In this document: positions 31,641 through 46,800 of the stretch, one piece after another
Position numbering within the stretch: the stretch's first letter is position 1
Layout: every line of letters starts with the position of its first letter
Assembly (NCBI RefSeq): GCF_000699445.3
Contig: NC_067198.1
Coordinates: forward strand, 8,740,801 to 8,804,800
DNA from: Schistosoma haematobium
Taxonomy: Eukaryota > Platyhelminthes > Trematoda > Strigeidida > Schistosomatidae
Length of the DNA stretch: 64,000 bases
Direction: 5' to 3'
Made by a program: the position numbers and the translations under genes
Notes under the pieces: generated by a model
The model's database searches: none
Told to the model about the DNA's origin: nothing
What the model saw: the letters and a program-made list of their open reading frames with translations, nothing else

Positions 31641-34600
31641 TTCATTATTGACCACAAATCAAACTAACAGCGTATTCTTACCTTGGTCATTAACACACAC
31701 GACATTCACTATACCTGTCACATACTCCATATTCAACACTGATTCCTATCTATCTTCACAAGACTTTAATCAACAACAAAAATCTCTCACAAAGATAGAT
31801 GAGCAGTGACAAGTAATTTACATCGTTTCAACTCTTGTATCAACACAATTGATCAATTTCATCTATTACATAACTCACTTACCTTTTACGTAAGACCACA
31901 AAATGCATTTTCAATAAGGCGAAAATTCCTATTGAAAATCAAGCCAAACGTTTAATAGAGAAGAAATATTGCAAATTCAAATGTAAGGATTATAGTAAAG
32001 TAATTAAGTGTGATGGTCACAGCAGTCACTGTATCATGTCAATAATAACACTAATAATTATAATAATATTAATAATAATAATAATAATTATAATGAAATG
32101 TATTGGAATATATTGGTATAGAGAGTCAGTTATTCATTGGATCATTAGCAATGTGATATTGTCTAGCCGTTTAATTGCTGATGGAATTATGTGGATCGAT
32201 TTGCAATGTGTCCACAAGCACAGATCACTTCACATGGCATGCATCATGGTGAGATGCAAAGTGCTGGTTTGACGTAGTCGAAAGGAAACAGTGGGCCTAG
32301 ATTTCCTCCAATATATCCAATACCCATTTTATTAAAATAGTTCAACTGATCGAACTTGTAGACAAGTTCGTTTCATTTCACTCTTTCTTCATTTTAATAA
32401 CATACTATAAATTATGCTATGTATATGTAATCAAAATGCCTCAAAATAAATAATATCGATCAACATATTTGTTCGTATATAGGGTGAGATCAGATAGCTA
32501 GCTCACAGGTTCATTATTGACCACAAATCAAACTAACAGCGTATTCTTACCTTGGTCATTAACACACACGACATTCACTATACCTACCACATACTCCATA
32601 TTCAACACTGATTCCTATCTATCTTCACAAGACTTTAATCAACAACAAAAAATCTCTCACAAAGATAGATGAGCAGTGACAAGTAATTTACATCGTTTCA
32701 ACTCTTGTATCAACACAATTGATCAATTTCATCTATTACATAACTCACTTACCTTTTACGTAAGACCACAAAATGCATTTTCAATAAGGCGAAAATTCCT
32801 ATTGAAAATCAAGCCAAACGTTTAATAGAGAAGAAATATTGCAAATTCAAATGTAAGGATTATAGTAAAGTAATTAAGTGTGATGGTCACAGCAGTCACT
32901 GTATCATGTCAATAATAACACTAATAATTATAATAATATTAATAATAATAATAATAATTATAATGAAATGTATTGGAATATATTGGTATAGAGAGTCAGT
33001 TATTCATTGGATCATTAGCAATGTGATATTGTCTAGCCGTTTAATTGCTGATGGAATTATGTGGATCGATTTGCAATGTGTCCACAAGCACAGATCACTT
33101 CACATGGCATGCATCATGGTGAGATGCAAAGTGCTGGTTTGACGTAGTCGAAAGGAAACAGTGGGCCTAGATTTCCTCCAATATATCCAATACCCATTTT
33201 ATTAAAATAGTTCAACTGATCGAACTTGTAGACAAGTTCGTTTCATTTCACTCTTTCTTCATTTTAATAACATACTATAAATTATGCTATGTATATGTAA
33301 TCAAAATGCCTCAAAATAAATAATATCGATCAACATATTTGTTCGTATATAGGGTGAGATCAGATAGCTAGCTCACAGGTTCATTATTGACCACAAATCA
33401 AACTAACAGCGTATTCTTACCTTGGTCATTAACACACACGACATTCACTATACCTGCCACATACTCCATATTCAACACTGATTCCTATCTATCTTCACAA
33501 GACTTTAATCAACAACAAAAATCTCTCACAAAGATAGATGAGCAGTGACAAGTAATTTACATCGTTTCAACTCTTGTATCAACACAATTGATCAATTTCA
33601 TCTATTACATAACTCACTTACCTTTTACGTAAGACCACAAAATGCATTTTCAATAAGGCGAAAATTCCTATTGAAAATCAAGCCAAACGTTTAATAGAGA
33701 AGAAATATTGCAAATTCAAATGTAAGGATTATAGTAAAGTAATTAAGTGTGATGGTCACAGCAGTCACTGTATCATGTCAATAATAACACTAATAATTAT
33801 AATAATATTAATAATAATCATAATAATTATAATGAAATGTATTGGAATATATTGGTATAGAGAGTCAGTTATTCATTGGATCATTAGCAATGTGATATTG
33901 TCTAGCCGTTTAATTGCTGATGGAATTATGTGGATCGATTTGCAATGTGTCCACAAGCACAGATCACTTCACATGGCATGCATCATGGTGAGATGCAAAG
34001 TGCTGGTTTGACGTAGTCGAAAGGAAACAGTGGGCCTAGATTTCCTCCAATATATCCAATACCCATTTTATTAAAATAGTTCAACTGATCGAACTTGTAG
34101 ACAAGTTCGTTTCATTTCACTCTTTCTTCATTTTAATAACATACTATAAATTATGCTATGTATATGTAATCAAAATGCCTCAAAATAAATAATATCGATC
34201 AACATATTTGTTCGTATATAGGGTGAGATCAGATAGCTAGCTCACAGGTTCATTATTGACCACAAATCAAACTAACAGCGTATTCTTACCTTGGTCATTA
34301 ACACACACGACATTCACTATACCTGTCACATACTCCATATTCAACACTGATTCCTATCTATCTTCACAAGACTTTAATCAACAACAAAAAATCTCTCACA
34401 AAGATAGATGAGCAGTGACAAGTAATTTACATCGTTTCAACTCTTGTATCAACACAATTGATCAATTTCATCTATTACATAACTCACTTACCTTTTACGT
34501 AAGACCACAAAATGCATTTTCAATAAGGCGAAAATTCCTATTGAAAATCAAGCCAAACGTTTAATAGAGAAGAAATATTGCAAATTCAAATGTAAGGATT

Positions 34601-37600
34601 ATAGTAAAGTAATTAAGTGTGATGGTCACAGCAGTCACTGTATCATGTCAATAATAACACTAATAATTATAATAATATAATAATAATAATAATAATTATA
34701 ATGAAATGTATTGGAATATATTGGTATAGAGAGTCAGTTATTCATTGGATCATTAGCAATGTGATATTGTCTAGCCGTTTAATTGCTGATGGAATTATGT
34801 GGATCGATTTGCAATGTGTCCACAAGCACAGATCACTTCACATGGCATGCATCATGGTGAGATGCAAAGTGCTGGTTTGACGTAGTCGAAAGGAAACAGT
34901 GGGCCTAGATTTCCTCCAATATATCCAATACCCATTTTATTAAAATAGTTCAACTGATCGAACTTGTAGACAAGTTCGTTTCATTTCACTCTTTCTTCAT
35001 TTTAATAACATACTATAAATTATGCTATGTATATGTAATCAAAATGCCTCAAAATAAATAATATCGATCAACATATTTGTTCGTATATAGGGTGAGATCA
35101 GATAGCTAGCTCACAGGTTCATTATTGACCACAAATCAAACTAACAGCGTATTCTTACCTTGGTCATTAACACACACGACATTCACTATACCTGTCACAT
35201 ACTCCATATTCAACACTGATTCCTATCTATCTTCACAAGACTTTAATCAACAACAAAAAATCTCTCACAAAGATAGATGAGCAGTGACAAGTAATTTACA
35301 TCGTTTCAACTCTTGTATCAACACAATTGATCAATTTCATCTATTACATAACTCACTTACCTTTTACGTAAGACCACAAAATGCATTTTCAATAAGGCGA
35401 AAATTCCTATTGAAAATCAAGCCAAACGTTTAATAGAGAAGAAATATTGCAAATTCAAATGTAAGGATTATAGTAAAGTAATTAAGTGTGATGGTCACAG
35501 CAGTCACTGTATCATGTCAATAATAACACTAATAATTATAATAATATTAATAATAATCATAATAATTATAATGAAATGTATTGGAATATATTGGTATAGA
35601 GAGTCAGTTATTCATTGGATCATTAGCAATGTGATATTGTCTAGCCGTTTAATTGCTGATGGAATTATGTGGATCGATTTGCAATGTGTCCACAAGCACA
35701 GATCACTTCACATGGCATGCATCATGGTGAGATGCAAAGTGCTGGTTTGACGTAGTCGAAAGGAAACAGTGGGCCTAGATTTCCTCCAATATATCCAATA
35801 CCCATTTTATTAAAATAGTTCAACTGATCGAACTTGTAGACAAGTTCGTTTCATTTCACTCTTTCTTCATTTTAATAACATACTATAAATTATGCTATGT
35901 ATATGTAATCAAAATGCCTCAAAATAAATAATATCGATCAACATATTTGTTCGTATATAGGGTGAGATCAGATAGCTAGCTCACAGGTTCATTATTGACC
36001 ACAAATCAAACTAACAGCGTATTCTTACCTTGGTCATTAACACACACGACATTCACTATACCTGTCACATACTCCATATTCAACACTGATTCCTATCTAT
36101 CTTCACAAGACTTTAATCAACAACAAAAATCTCTCACAAAGATAGATGAGCAGTGACAAGTAATTTACATCGTTTCAACTCTTGTATCAACACAATTGAT
36201 CAATTTCATCTATTACATAACTCACTTACCTTTTACGTAAGACCACAAAATGCATTTTCAATAAGGCGAAAATTCCTATTGAAAATCAAGCCAAACGTTT
36301 AATAGAGAAGAAATATTGCAAATTCAAATGTAAGGATTATAGTAAAGTAATTAAGGGTGATGGTCACAGCAGTCACTGTATCATGTCAATAATAACACTA
36401 ATAATTATAATAATATTAATAATAATAATAATAATTATAATGAAATGTATTGGAATATATTGGTATAGAGAGTCAGTTATTCATTGGATCATTAGCAATG
36501 TGATATTGTCTAGCCGTTTAATTGCTGATGGAATTATGTGGATCGATTTGCAATGTGTCCACAAGCACAGATCACTTCACATGGCATGCATCATGGTGAG
36601 ATGCAAAGTGCTGGTTTGACGTAGTCGAAAGGAAACAGTGGGCCTAGATTTCCTCCAATATATCCAATACCCATTTTATTAAAATAGTTCAACTGATCGA
36701 ACTTGTAGACAAGTTCGTTTCATTTCACTCTTTCTTCATTTTAATAACATACTATAAATTATGCTATGTATATGTAATCAAAATGCCTCAAAATAAATAA
36801 TATCGATCAACATATTTGTTCGTATATAGGGTGAGATCAGATAGCTAGCTCACAGGTTCATTATTGACCACAAATCAAACTAACAGCGTATTCTTACCTT
36901 GGTCATTAACACACACGACATTCACTATACCTGTCACATACTCCATATTCAACACTGATTCCTATCTATCTTCACAAGACTTTAATCAACAACAAAAATC
37001 TCTCACAAAGATAGATGAGCAGTGACAAGTAATTTACATCGTTTCAACTCTTGTATCAACACAATTGATCAATTTCATCTATTACATAACTCACTTACCT
37101 TTTACGTAAGACCACAAAATGCATTTTCAATAAGGCGAAAATTCCTATTGAAAATCAAGCCAAACGTTTAATAGAGAAGAAATATTGCAAATTCAAATGT
37201 AAGGATTATAGTAAAGTAATTAAGTGTGATGGTCACAGCAGTCACTGTATCATGTCAATAATAACACTAATAATTATAATAATATTAATAATAATCATAA
37301 TAATTATAATGAAATGTATTGGAATATATTGGTATAGAGAGTCAGTTATTCATTGAATCATTAGCAATGTGATATTGTCTAGCCGTTTAATTGCTGATGG
37401 AATTATGTGGATCGATTTGCAATGTGTCCACAAGCACAGATCACTTCACATGGCATGCATCATGGTGAGATGCAAAGTGCTGGTTTGACGTAGTCGAAAG
37501 GAAACAGTGGGCCTAGATTTCCTCCAATATATCCAATACCCATTTTATTAAAATAGTTCAACTGATCGAACTTGTAGACAAGTTCGTTTCATTTCACTCT

Positions 37601-40334
37601 TTCTTCATTTTAATAACATACTATAAATTATGCTATGTATATGTAATCAAAATGCCTCAAAATAAATAATATCGATCAACATATTTGTTCGTATATAGGG
37701 TGAGATCAGATAGCTAGCTCACAGGTTCATTATTGACCACAAATCAAACTAACAGCGTATTCTTACCTTGGTCATTAACACACACGACATTCACTATACC
37801 TGTCACATACTCCATATTCAACACTGATTCCTATCTATCTTCACAAGACTTTAATCAACAACAAAAATCTCTCACAAAGATAGATGAGCAGTGACAAGTA
37901 ATTTACATCGTTTCAACTCTTGTATCAACACAATTGATCAATTTCATCTATTACATAACTCACTTACCTTTTACGTAAGACCACAAAATGCATTTTCAAT
38001 AAGGCGAAAATTCCTATTGAAAATCAAGCCAAACGTTTAATAGAGAAGAAATATTGCAAATTCAAATGTAAGGATTATAGTAAAGTAATTAAGTGTGATG
38101 GTCACAGCAGTCACTGTATCATGTCAATAATAACACTAATAATTATAATAATATTAATAATAATCATAATAATTATAATGAAATGTATTGGAATATATTG
38201 GTATAGAGAGTCAGTTATTCATTGAATCATTAGCAATGTGATATTGTCTAGCCGTTTAATTGCTGATGGAATTATGTGGATCGATTTGCAATGTGTCCAC
38301 AAGCACAGATCACTTCACATGGCATGCATCATGGTGAGATGCAAAGTGCTGGTTTGACGTAGTCGAAAGGAAACAGTGGGCCTAGATTTCCTCCAATATA
38401 TCCAATACCCATTTTATTAAAATAGTTCAACTGATCGAACTTGTAGACAAGTTCGTTTCATTTCACTCTTTCTTCATTTTAATAACATACTATAAATTAT
38501 GCTATGTATATGTAATCAAAATGCCTCAAAATAAATAATATCGATCAACATATTTGTTCGTATATAGGGTGAGATCAGATAGCTAGCTCACAGGTTCATT
38601 ATTGACCACAAATCAAACTAACAGCGTATTCTTACCTTGGTCATTAACACACACGACATTCACTATACCTGTCACATACTCCATATTCAACACTGATTCC
38701 TATCTATCTTCACAAGACTTTAATCAACAACAAAAAATCTCTCACAAAGATAGATGAGCAGTGACAAGTAATTTACATCGTTTCAACTCTTGTATCAACA
38801 CAATTGATCAATTTCATCTATTACATAACTCACTTACCTTTTACGTAAGACCACAAAATGCATTTTCAATAAGGCGAAAATTCCTATTGAAAATCAAGCC
38901 AAACGTTTAATAGAGAAGAAATATTGCAAATTCAAATGTAAGGATTATAGTAAAGTAATTAAGTGTGATGGTCACAGCAGTCACTGTATCATGTCAATAA
39001 TAACACTAATAATTATAATAATATTAATAATAATCATAATAATTATAATGAAATGTATTGGAATATATTGGTATAGAGAGTCAGTTATTCATTGAATCAT
39101 TAGCAATGTGATATTGTCTAGCCGTTTAATTGCTGATGGAATTATGTGGATCGATTTGCAATGTGTCCACAAGCACAGATCACTTCACATGGCATGCATC
39201 ATGGTGAGATGCAAAGTGCTGGTTTGACGTAGTCGAAAGGAAACAGTGGGCCTAGATTTCCTCCAATATATCCAATACCCATTTTATTAAAATAGTTCAA
39301 CTGATCGAACTTGTAGACAAGTTCGTTTCATTTCACTCTTTCTTCATTTTAATAACATACTATAAATTATGCTATGTATATGTAATCAAAATGCCTCAAA
39401 ATAAATAATATCGATCAACATATTTGTTCGTATATAGGGTGAGATCAGATAGCTAGCTCACAGGTTCATTATTGACCACAAATCAAACTAACAGCGTATT
39501 CTTACCTTGGTCATTAACACACACGACATTCACTATACCTGTCACATACTCCATATTCAACACTGATTCCTATCTATCTTCACAAGACTTTAATCAACAA
39601 CAAAAAATCTCTCACAAAGATAGATGAGCAGTGACAAGTAATTTACATCGTTTCAACTCTTGTATCAACACAATTGATCAATTTCATCTATTACATAACT
39701 CACTTACCTTTTACGTAAGACCACAAAATGCATTTTCAATAAGGCGAAAATTCCTATTGAAAATCAAGCCAAACGTTTAATAGAGAAGAAATATTGCAAA
39801 TTCAAATGTAAGGATTATAGTAAAGTAATTAAGTGTGATGGTCACAGCAGTCACTGTATCATGTCAATAATAACACTAATAATTATAATAATATTAATAA
39901 TAATCATAATAATTATAATGAAATGTATTGGAATATATTGGTATAGAGAGTCAGTTATTCATTGAATCATTAGCAATGTGATATTGTCTAGCCGTTTAAT
40001 TGCTGATGGAATTATGTGGATCGATTTGCAATGTGTCCACAAGCACAGATCACTTCACATGGCATGCATCATGGTGAGATGCAAAGTGCTGGTTTGACGT
40101 AGTCGAAAGGAAACAGTGGGCCTAGATTTCCTCCAATATATCCAATACCCATTTTATTAAAATAGTTCAACTGATCGAACTTGTAGACAAGTTCGTTTCA
40201 TTTCACTCTTTCTTCATTTTAATAACATACTATAAATTATGCTATGTATATGTAATCAAAATGCCTCAAAATAAATAATATCGATCAACATATTTGTTCG
40301 TATATAGGGTGAGATCAGATAGCTAGCTCACAGG

Positions 40335-41201
40335 TTCATTATTGACCACAAATCAAACTAACAGCGTATTCTTACCTTGGTCATTAACACACACGACATT
40401 CACTATACCTGTCACATACTCCATATTCAACACTGATTCCTATCTATCTTCACAAGACTTTAATCAACAACAAAAAATCTCTCACAAAGATAGATGAGCA
40501 GTGACAAGTAATTTACATCGTTTCAACTCTTGTATCAACACAATTGATCAATTTCATCTATTACATAACTCACTTACCTTTTACGTAAGACCACAAAATG
40601 CATTTTCAATAAGGCGAAAATTCCTATTGAAAATCAAGCCAAACGTTTAATAGAGAAGAAATATTGCAAATTCAAATGTAAGGATTATAGTAAAGTAATT
40701 AAGTGTGATGGTCACAGCAGTCACTGTATCATGTCAATAATAACATTAATAATTATAATAATATTAATAATAATAATAATTATAATGAAATGAATTGCAA
40801 TATATTGGTATAGAGAGTCAGTTATTCATTGAATCATTAGCAATGTGATATTGTCTAGCCGTTTAATTGCTGATGGAATTATGTGGATCGATTTGCAATG
40901 TGTCCACAAGCACAGATCACTTCACATGGCATGCATCATGGTGAGATGCAAAGTGCTGGTTTGACGTAGTCGAAAGGAAACAGTGGGCCTAGATTTCCTC
41001 CAATATATCCAATACCCATTTTATTAAAATAGTTCAACTGATCGAACTTGTAGACAAGTTCGTTTCATTTCACTCTTTCTTCATTTTAATAACATACTAT
41101 AAATTATGCTATGTATATGTAATCAAAATGCCTCAAAATAAATAATATCGATCAACATATTTGTTCGTATATAGGGTGAGATCAGATAGCTAGCTCACAG
41201 G
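40335..41201. repeat. Variant satellite unit 12
   Basis: 867 bp. The low-complexity core reads AACATTAATAATT with one fewer AAT triplet, followed by GAAATGAATTGCAATATATT where other units have GAAATGTATTGGAATATATT. The same variant recurs only in unit 15 (42940-43806). Confidence 0.85.
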
Positions 41202-42939
41202 TTCATTATTGACCACAAATCAAACTAACAGCGTATTCTTACCTTGGTCATTAACACACACGACATTCACTATACCTGTCACATACTCCATATTCAACAC
41301 TGATTCCTATCTATCTTCACAAGACTTTAATCAACAACAAAAATCTCTCACAAAGATAGATGAGCAGTGACAAGTAATTTACATCGTTTCAACTCTTGTA
41401 TCAACACAATTGATCAATTTCATCTATTACATAACTCACTTACCTTTTACGTAAGACCACAAAATGCATTTTCAATAAGGCGAAAATTCCTATTGAAAAT
41501 CAAGCCAAACGTTTAATAGAGAAGAAATATTGCAAATTCAAATGTAAGGATTATAGTAAAGTAATTAAGTGTGATGGTCACAGCAGTCACTGTATCATGT
41601 CAATAATAACACTAATAATTATAATAATATTAATAATAATCATAATAATTATAATGAAATGTATTGGAATATATTGGTATAGAGAGTCAGTTATTCATTG
41701 AATCATTAGCAATGTGATATTGTCTAGCCGTTTAATTGCTGATGGAATTATGTGGATCGATTTGCAATGTGTCCACAAGCACAGATCACTTCACATGGCA
41801 TGCATCATGGTGAGATGCAAAGTGCTGGTTTGACGTAGTCGAAAGGAAACAGTGGGCCTAGATTTCCTCCAATATATCCAATACCCATTTTATTAAAATA
41901 GTTCAACTGATCGAACTTGTAGACAAGTTCGTTTCATTTCACTCTTTCTTCATTTTAATAACATACTATAAATTATGCTATGTATATGTAATCAAAATGC
42001 CTCAAAATAAATAATATCGATCAACATATTTGTTCGTATATAGGGTGAGATCAGATAGCTAGCTCACAGGTTCATTATTGACCACAAATCAAACTAACAG
42101 CGTATTCTTACCTTGGTCATTAACACACACGACATTCACTATACCTGTCACATACTCCATATTCAACACTGATTCCTATCTATCTTCACAAGACTTTAAT
42201 CAACAACAAAAATCTCTCACAAAGATAGATGAGCAGTGACAAGTAATTTACATCGTTTCAACTCTTGTATCAACACAATTGATCAATTTCATCTATTACA
42301 TAACTCACTTACCTTTTACGTAAGACCACAAAATGCATTTTCAATAAGGCGAAAATTCCTATTGAAAATCAAGCCAAACGTTTAATAGAGAAGAAATATT
42401 GCAAATTCAAATGTAAGGATTATAGTAAAGTAATTAAGTGTGATGGTCACAGCAGTCACTGTATCATGTCAATAATAACACTAATAATTATAATAATATT
42501 AATAATAATAATAATAATTATAATGAAATGTATTGGAATATATTGGTATAGAGAGTCAGTTATTCATTGAATCATTAGCAATGTGATATTGTCTAGCCGT
42601 TTAATTGCTGATGGAATTATGTGGATCGATTTGCAATGTGTCCACAAGCACAGATCACTTCACATGGCATGCATCATGGTGAGATGCAAAGTGCTGGTTT
42701 GACGTAGTCGAAAGGAAACAGTGGGCCTAGATTTCCTCCAATATATCCAATACCCATTTTATTAAAATAGTTCAACTGATCGAACTTGTAGACAAGTTCG
42801 TTTCATTTCACTCTTTCTTCATTTTAATAACATACTATAAATTATGCTATGTATATGTAATCAAAATGCCTCAAAATAAATAATATCGATCAACATATTT
42901 GTTCGTATATAGGGTGAGATCAGATAGCTAGCTCACAGG

Positions 42940-43806
42940 TTCATTATTGACCACAAATCAAACTAACAGCGTATTCTTACCTTGGTCATTAACACACACG
43001 ACATTCACTATACCTGTCACATACTCCATATTCAACACTGATTCCTATCTATCTTCACAAGACTTTAATCAACAACAAAAAATCTCTCACAAAGATAGAT
43101 GAGCAGTGACAAGTAATTTACATCGTTTCAACTCTTGTATCAACACAATTGATCAATTTCATCTATTACATAACTCACTTACCTTTTACGTAAGACCACA
43201 AAATGCATTTTCAATAAGGCGAAAATTCCTATTGAAAATCAAGCCAAACGTTTAATAGAGAAGAAATATTGCAAATTCAAATGTAAGGATTATAGTAAAG
43301 TAATTAAGTGTGATGGTCACAGCAGTCACTGTATCATGTCAATAATAACATTAATAATTATAATAATATTAATAATAATAATAATTATAATGAAATGAAT
43401 TGCAATATATTGGTATAGAGAGTCAGTTATTCATTGAATCATTAGCAATGTGATATTGTCTAGCCGTTTAATTGCTGATGGAATTATGTGGATCGATTTG
43501 CAATGTGTCCACAAGCACAGATCACTTCACATGGCATGCATCATGGTGAGATGCAAAGTGCTGGTTTGACGTAGTCGAAAGGAAACAGTGGGCCTAGATT
43601 TCCTCCAATATATCCAATACCCATTTTATTAAAATAGTTCAACTGATCGAACTTGTAGACAAGTTCGTTTCATTTCACTCTTTCTTCATTTTAATAACAT
43701 ACTATAAATTATGCTATGTATATGTAATCAAAATGCCTCAAAATAAATAATATCGATCAACATATTTGTTCGTATATAGGGTGAGATCAGATAGCTAGCT
43801 CACAGG
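42940..43806. repeat. Variant satellite unit 15, twin of unit 12
   Basis: 867 bp, with the same core changes as unit 12, exactly three units downstream. The shared set of substitutions is best explained by duplication or conversion over a multi-unit block. Confidence 0.85.
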
Positions 43807-46800
43807 TTCATTATTGACCACAAATCAAACTAACAGCGTATTCTTACCTTGGTCATTAACACACACGACATTCACTATACCTGTCACATACTCCATATTC
43901 AACACTGATTCCTATCTATCTTCACAAGACTTTAATCAACAACAAAAATCTCTCACAAAGATAGATGAGCAGTGACAAGTAATTTACATCGTTTCAACTC
44001 TTGTATCAACACAATTGATCAATTTCATCTATTACATAACTCACTTACCTTTTACGTAAGACCACAAAATGCATTTTCAATAAGGCGAAAATTCCTATTG
44101 AAAATCAAGCCAAACGTTTAATAGAGAAGAAATATTGCAAATTCAAATGTAAGGATTATAGTAAAGTAATTAAGTGTGATGGTCACAGCAGTCACTGTAT
44201 CATGTCAATAATAACACTAATAATTATAATAATATTAATAATAATCATAATAATTATAATGAAATGTATTGGAATATATTGGTATAGAGAGTCAGTTATT
44301 CATTGAATCATTAGCAATGTGATATTGTCTAGCCGTTTAATTGCTGATGGAATTATGTGGATCGATTTGCAATGTGTCCACAAGCACAGATCACTTCACA
44401 TGGCATGCATCATGGTGAGATGCAAAGTGCTGGTTTGACGTAGTCGAAAGGAAACAGTGGGCCTAGATTTCCTCCAATATATCCAATACCCATTTTATTA
44501 AAATAGTTCAACTGATCGAACTTGTAGACAAGTTCGTTTCATTTCACTCTTTCTTCATTTTAATAACATACTATAAATTATGCTATGTATATGTAATCAA
44601 AATGCCTCAAAATAAATAATATCGATCAACATATTTGTTCGTATATAGGGTGAGATCAGATAGCTAGCTCACAGGTTCATTATTGACCACAAATCAAACT
44701 AACAGCGTATTCTTACCTTGGTCATTAACACACACGACATTCACTATACCTGTCACATACTCCATATTCAACACTGATTCCTATCTATCTTCACAAGACT
44801 TTAATCAACAACAAAAATCTCTCACAAAGATAGATGAGCAGTGACAAGTAATTTACATCGTTTCAACTCTTGTATCAACACAATTGATCAATTTCATCTA
44901 TTACATAACTCACTTACCTTTTACGTAAGACCACAAAATGCATTTTCAATAAGGCGAAAATTCCTATTGAAAATCAAGCCAAACGTTTAATAGAGAAGAA
45001 ATATTGCAAATTCAAATGTAAGGATTATAGTAAAGTAATTAAGTGTGATGGTCACAGCAGTCACTGTATCATGTCAATAATAACACTAATAATTATAATA
45101 ATATTAATAATAATAATAATAATTATAATGAAATGTATTGGAATATATTGGTATAGAGAGTCAGTTATTCATTGAATCATTAGCAATGTGATATTGTCTA
45201 GCCGTTTAATTGCTGATGGAATTATGTGGATCGATTTGCAATGTGTCCACAAGCACAGATCACTTCACATGGCATGCATCATGGTGAGATGCAAAGTGCT
45301 GGTTTGACGTAGTCGAAAGGAAACAGTGGGCCTAGATTTCCTCCAATATATCCAATACCCATTTTATTAAAATAGTTCAACTGATCGAACTTGTAGACAA
45401 GTTCGTTTCATTTCACTCTTTCTTCATTTTAATAACATACTATAAATTATGCTATGTATATGTAATCAAAATGCCTCAAAATAAATAATATCGATCAACA
45501 TATTTGTTCGTATATAGGGTGAGATCAGATAGCTAGCTCACAGGTTCATTATTGACCACAAATCAAACTAACAGCGTATTCTTACCTTGGTCATTAACAC
45601 ACACGACATTCACTATACCTGTCACATACTCCATATTCAACACTGATTCCTATCTATCTTCACAAGACTTTAATCAACAACAAAAAATCTCTCACAAAGA
45701 TAGATGAGCAGTGACAAGTAATTTACATCGTTTCAACTCTTGTATCAACACAATTGATCAATTTCATCTATTACATAACTCACTTACCTTTTACGTAAGA
45801 CCACAAAATGCATTTTCAATAAGGCGAAAATTCCTATTGAAAATCAAGCCAAACGTTTAATAGAGAAGAAATATTGCAAATTCAAATGTAAGGATTATAG
45901 TAAAGTAATTAAGTGTGATGGTCACAGCAGTCACTGTATCATGTCAATAATAACACTAATAATTATAATAATATTAATAATAATCATAATAATTATAATG
46001 AAATGTATTGGAATATATTGGTATAGAGAGTCAGTTATTCATTGAATCATTAGCAATGTGATATTGTCTAGCCGTTTAATTGCTGATGGAATTATGTGGA
46101 TCGATTTGCAATGTGTCCACAAGCACAGATCACTTCACATGGCATGCATCATGGTGAGATGCAAAGTGCTGGTTTGACGTAGTCGAAAGGAAACAGTGGG
46201 CCTAGATTTCCTCCAATATATCCAATACCCATTTTATTAAAATAGTTCAACTGATCGAACTTGTAGACAAGTTCGTTTCATTTCACTCTTTCTTCATTTT
46301 AATAACATACTATAAATTATGCTATGTATATGTAATCAAAATGCCTCAAAATAAATAATATCGATCAACATATTTGTTCGTATATAGGGTGAGATCAGAT
46401 AGCTAGCTCACAGGTTCATTATTGACCACAAATCAAACTAACAGCGTATTCTTACCTTGGTCATTAACACACACGACATTCACTATACCTGTCACATACT
46501 CCATATTCAACACTGATTCCTATCTATCTTCACAAGACTTTAATCAACAACAAAAATCTCTCACAAAGATAGATGAGCAGTGACAAGTAATTTACATCGT
46601 TTCAACTCTTGTATCAACACAATTGATCAATTTCATCTATTACATAACTCACTTACCTTTTACGTAAGACCACAAAATGCATTTTCAATAAGGCGAAAAT
46701 TCCTATTGAAAATCAAGCCAAACGTTTAATAGAGAAGAAATATTGCAAATTCAAATGTAAGGATTATAGTAAAGTAATTAAGTGTGATGGTCACAGCAGT

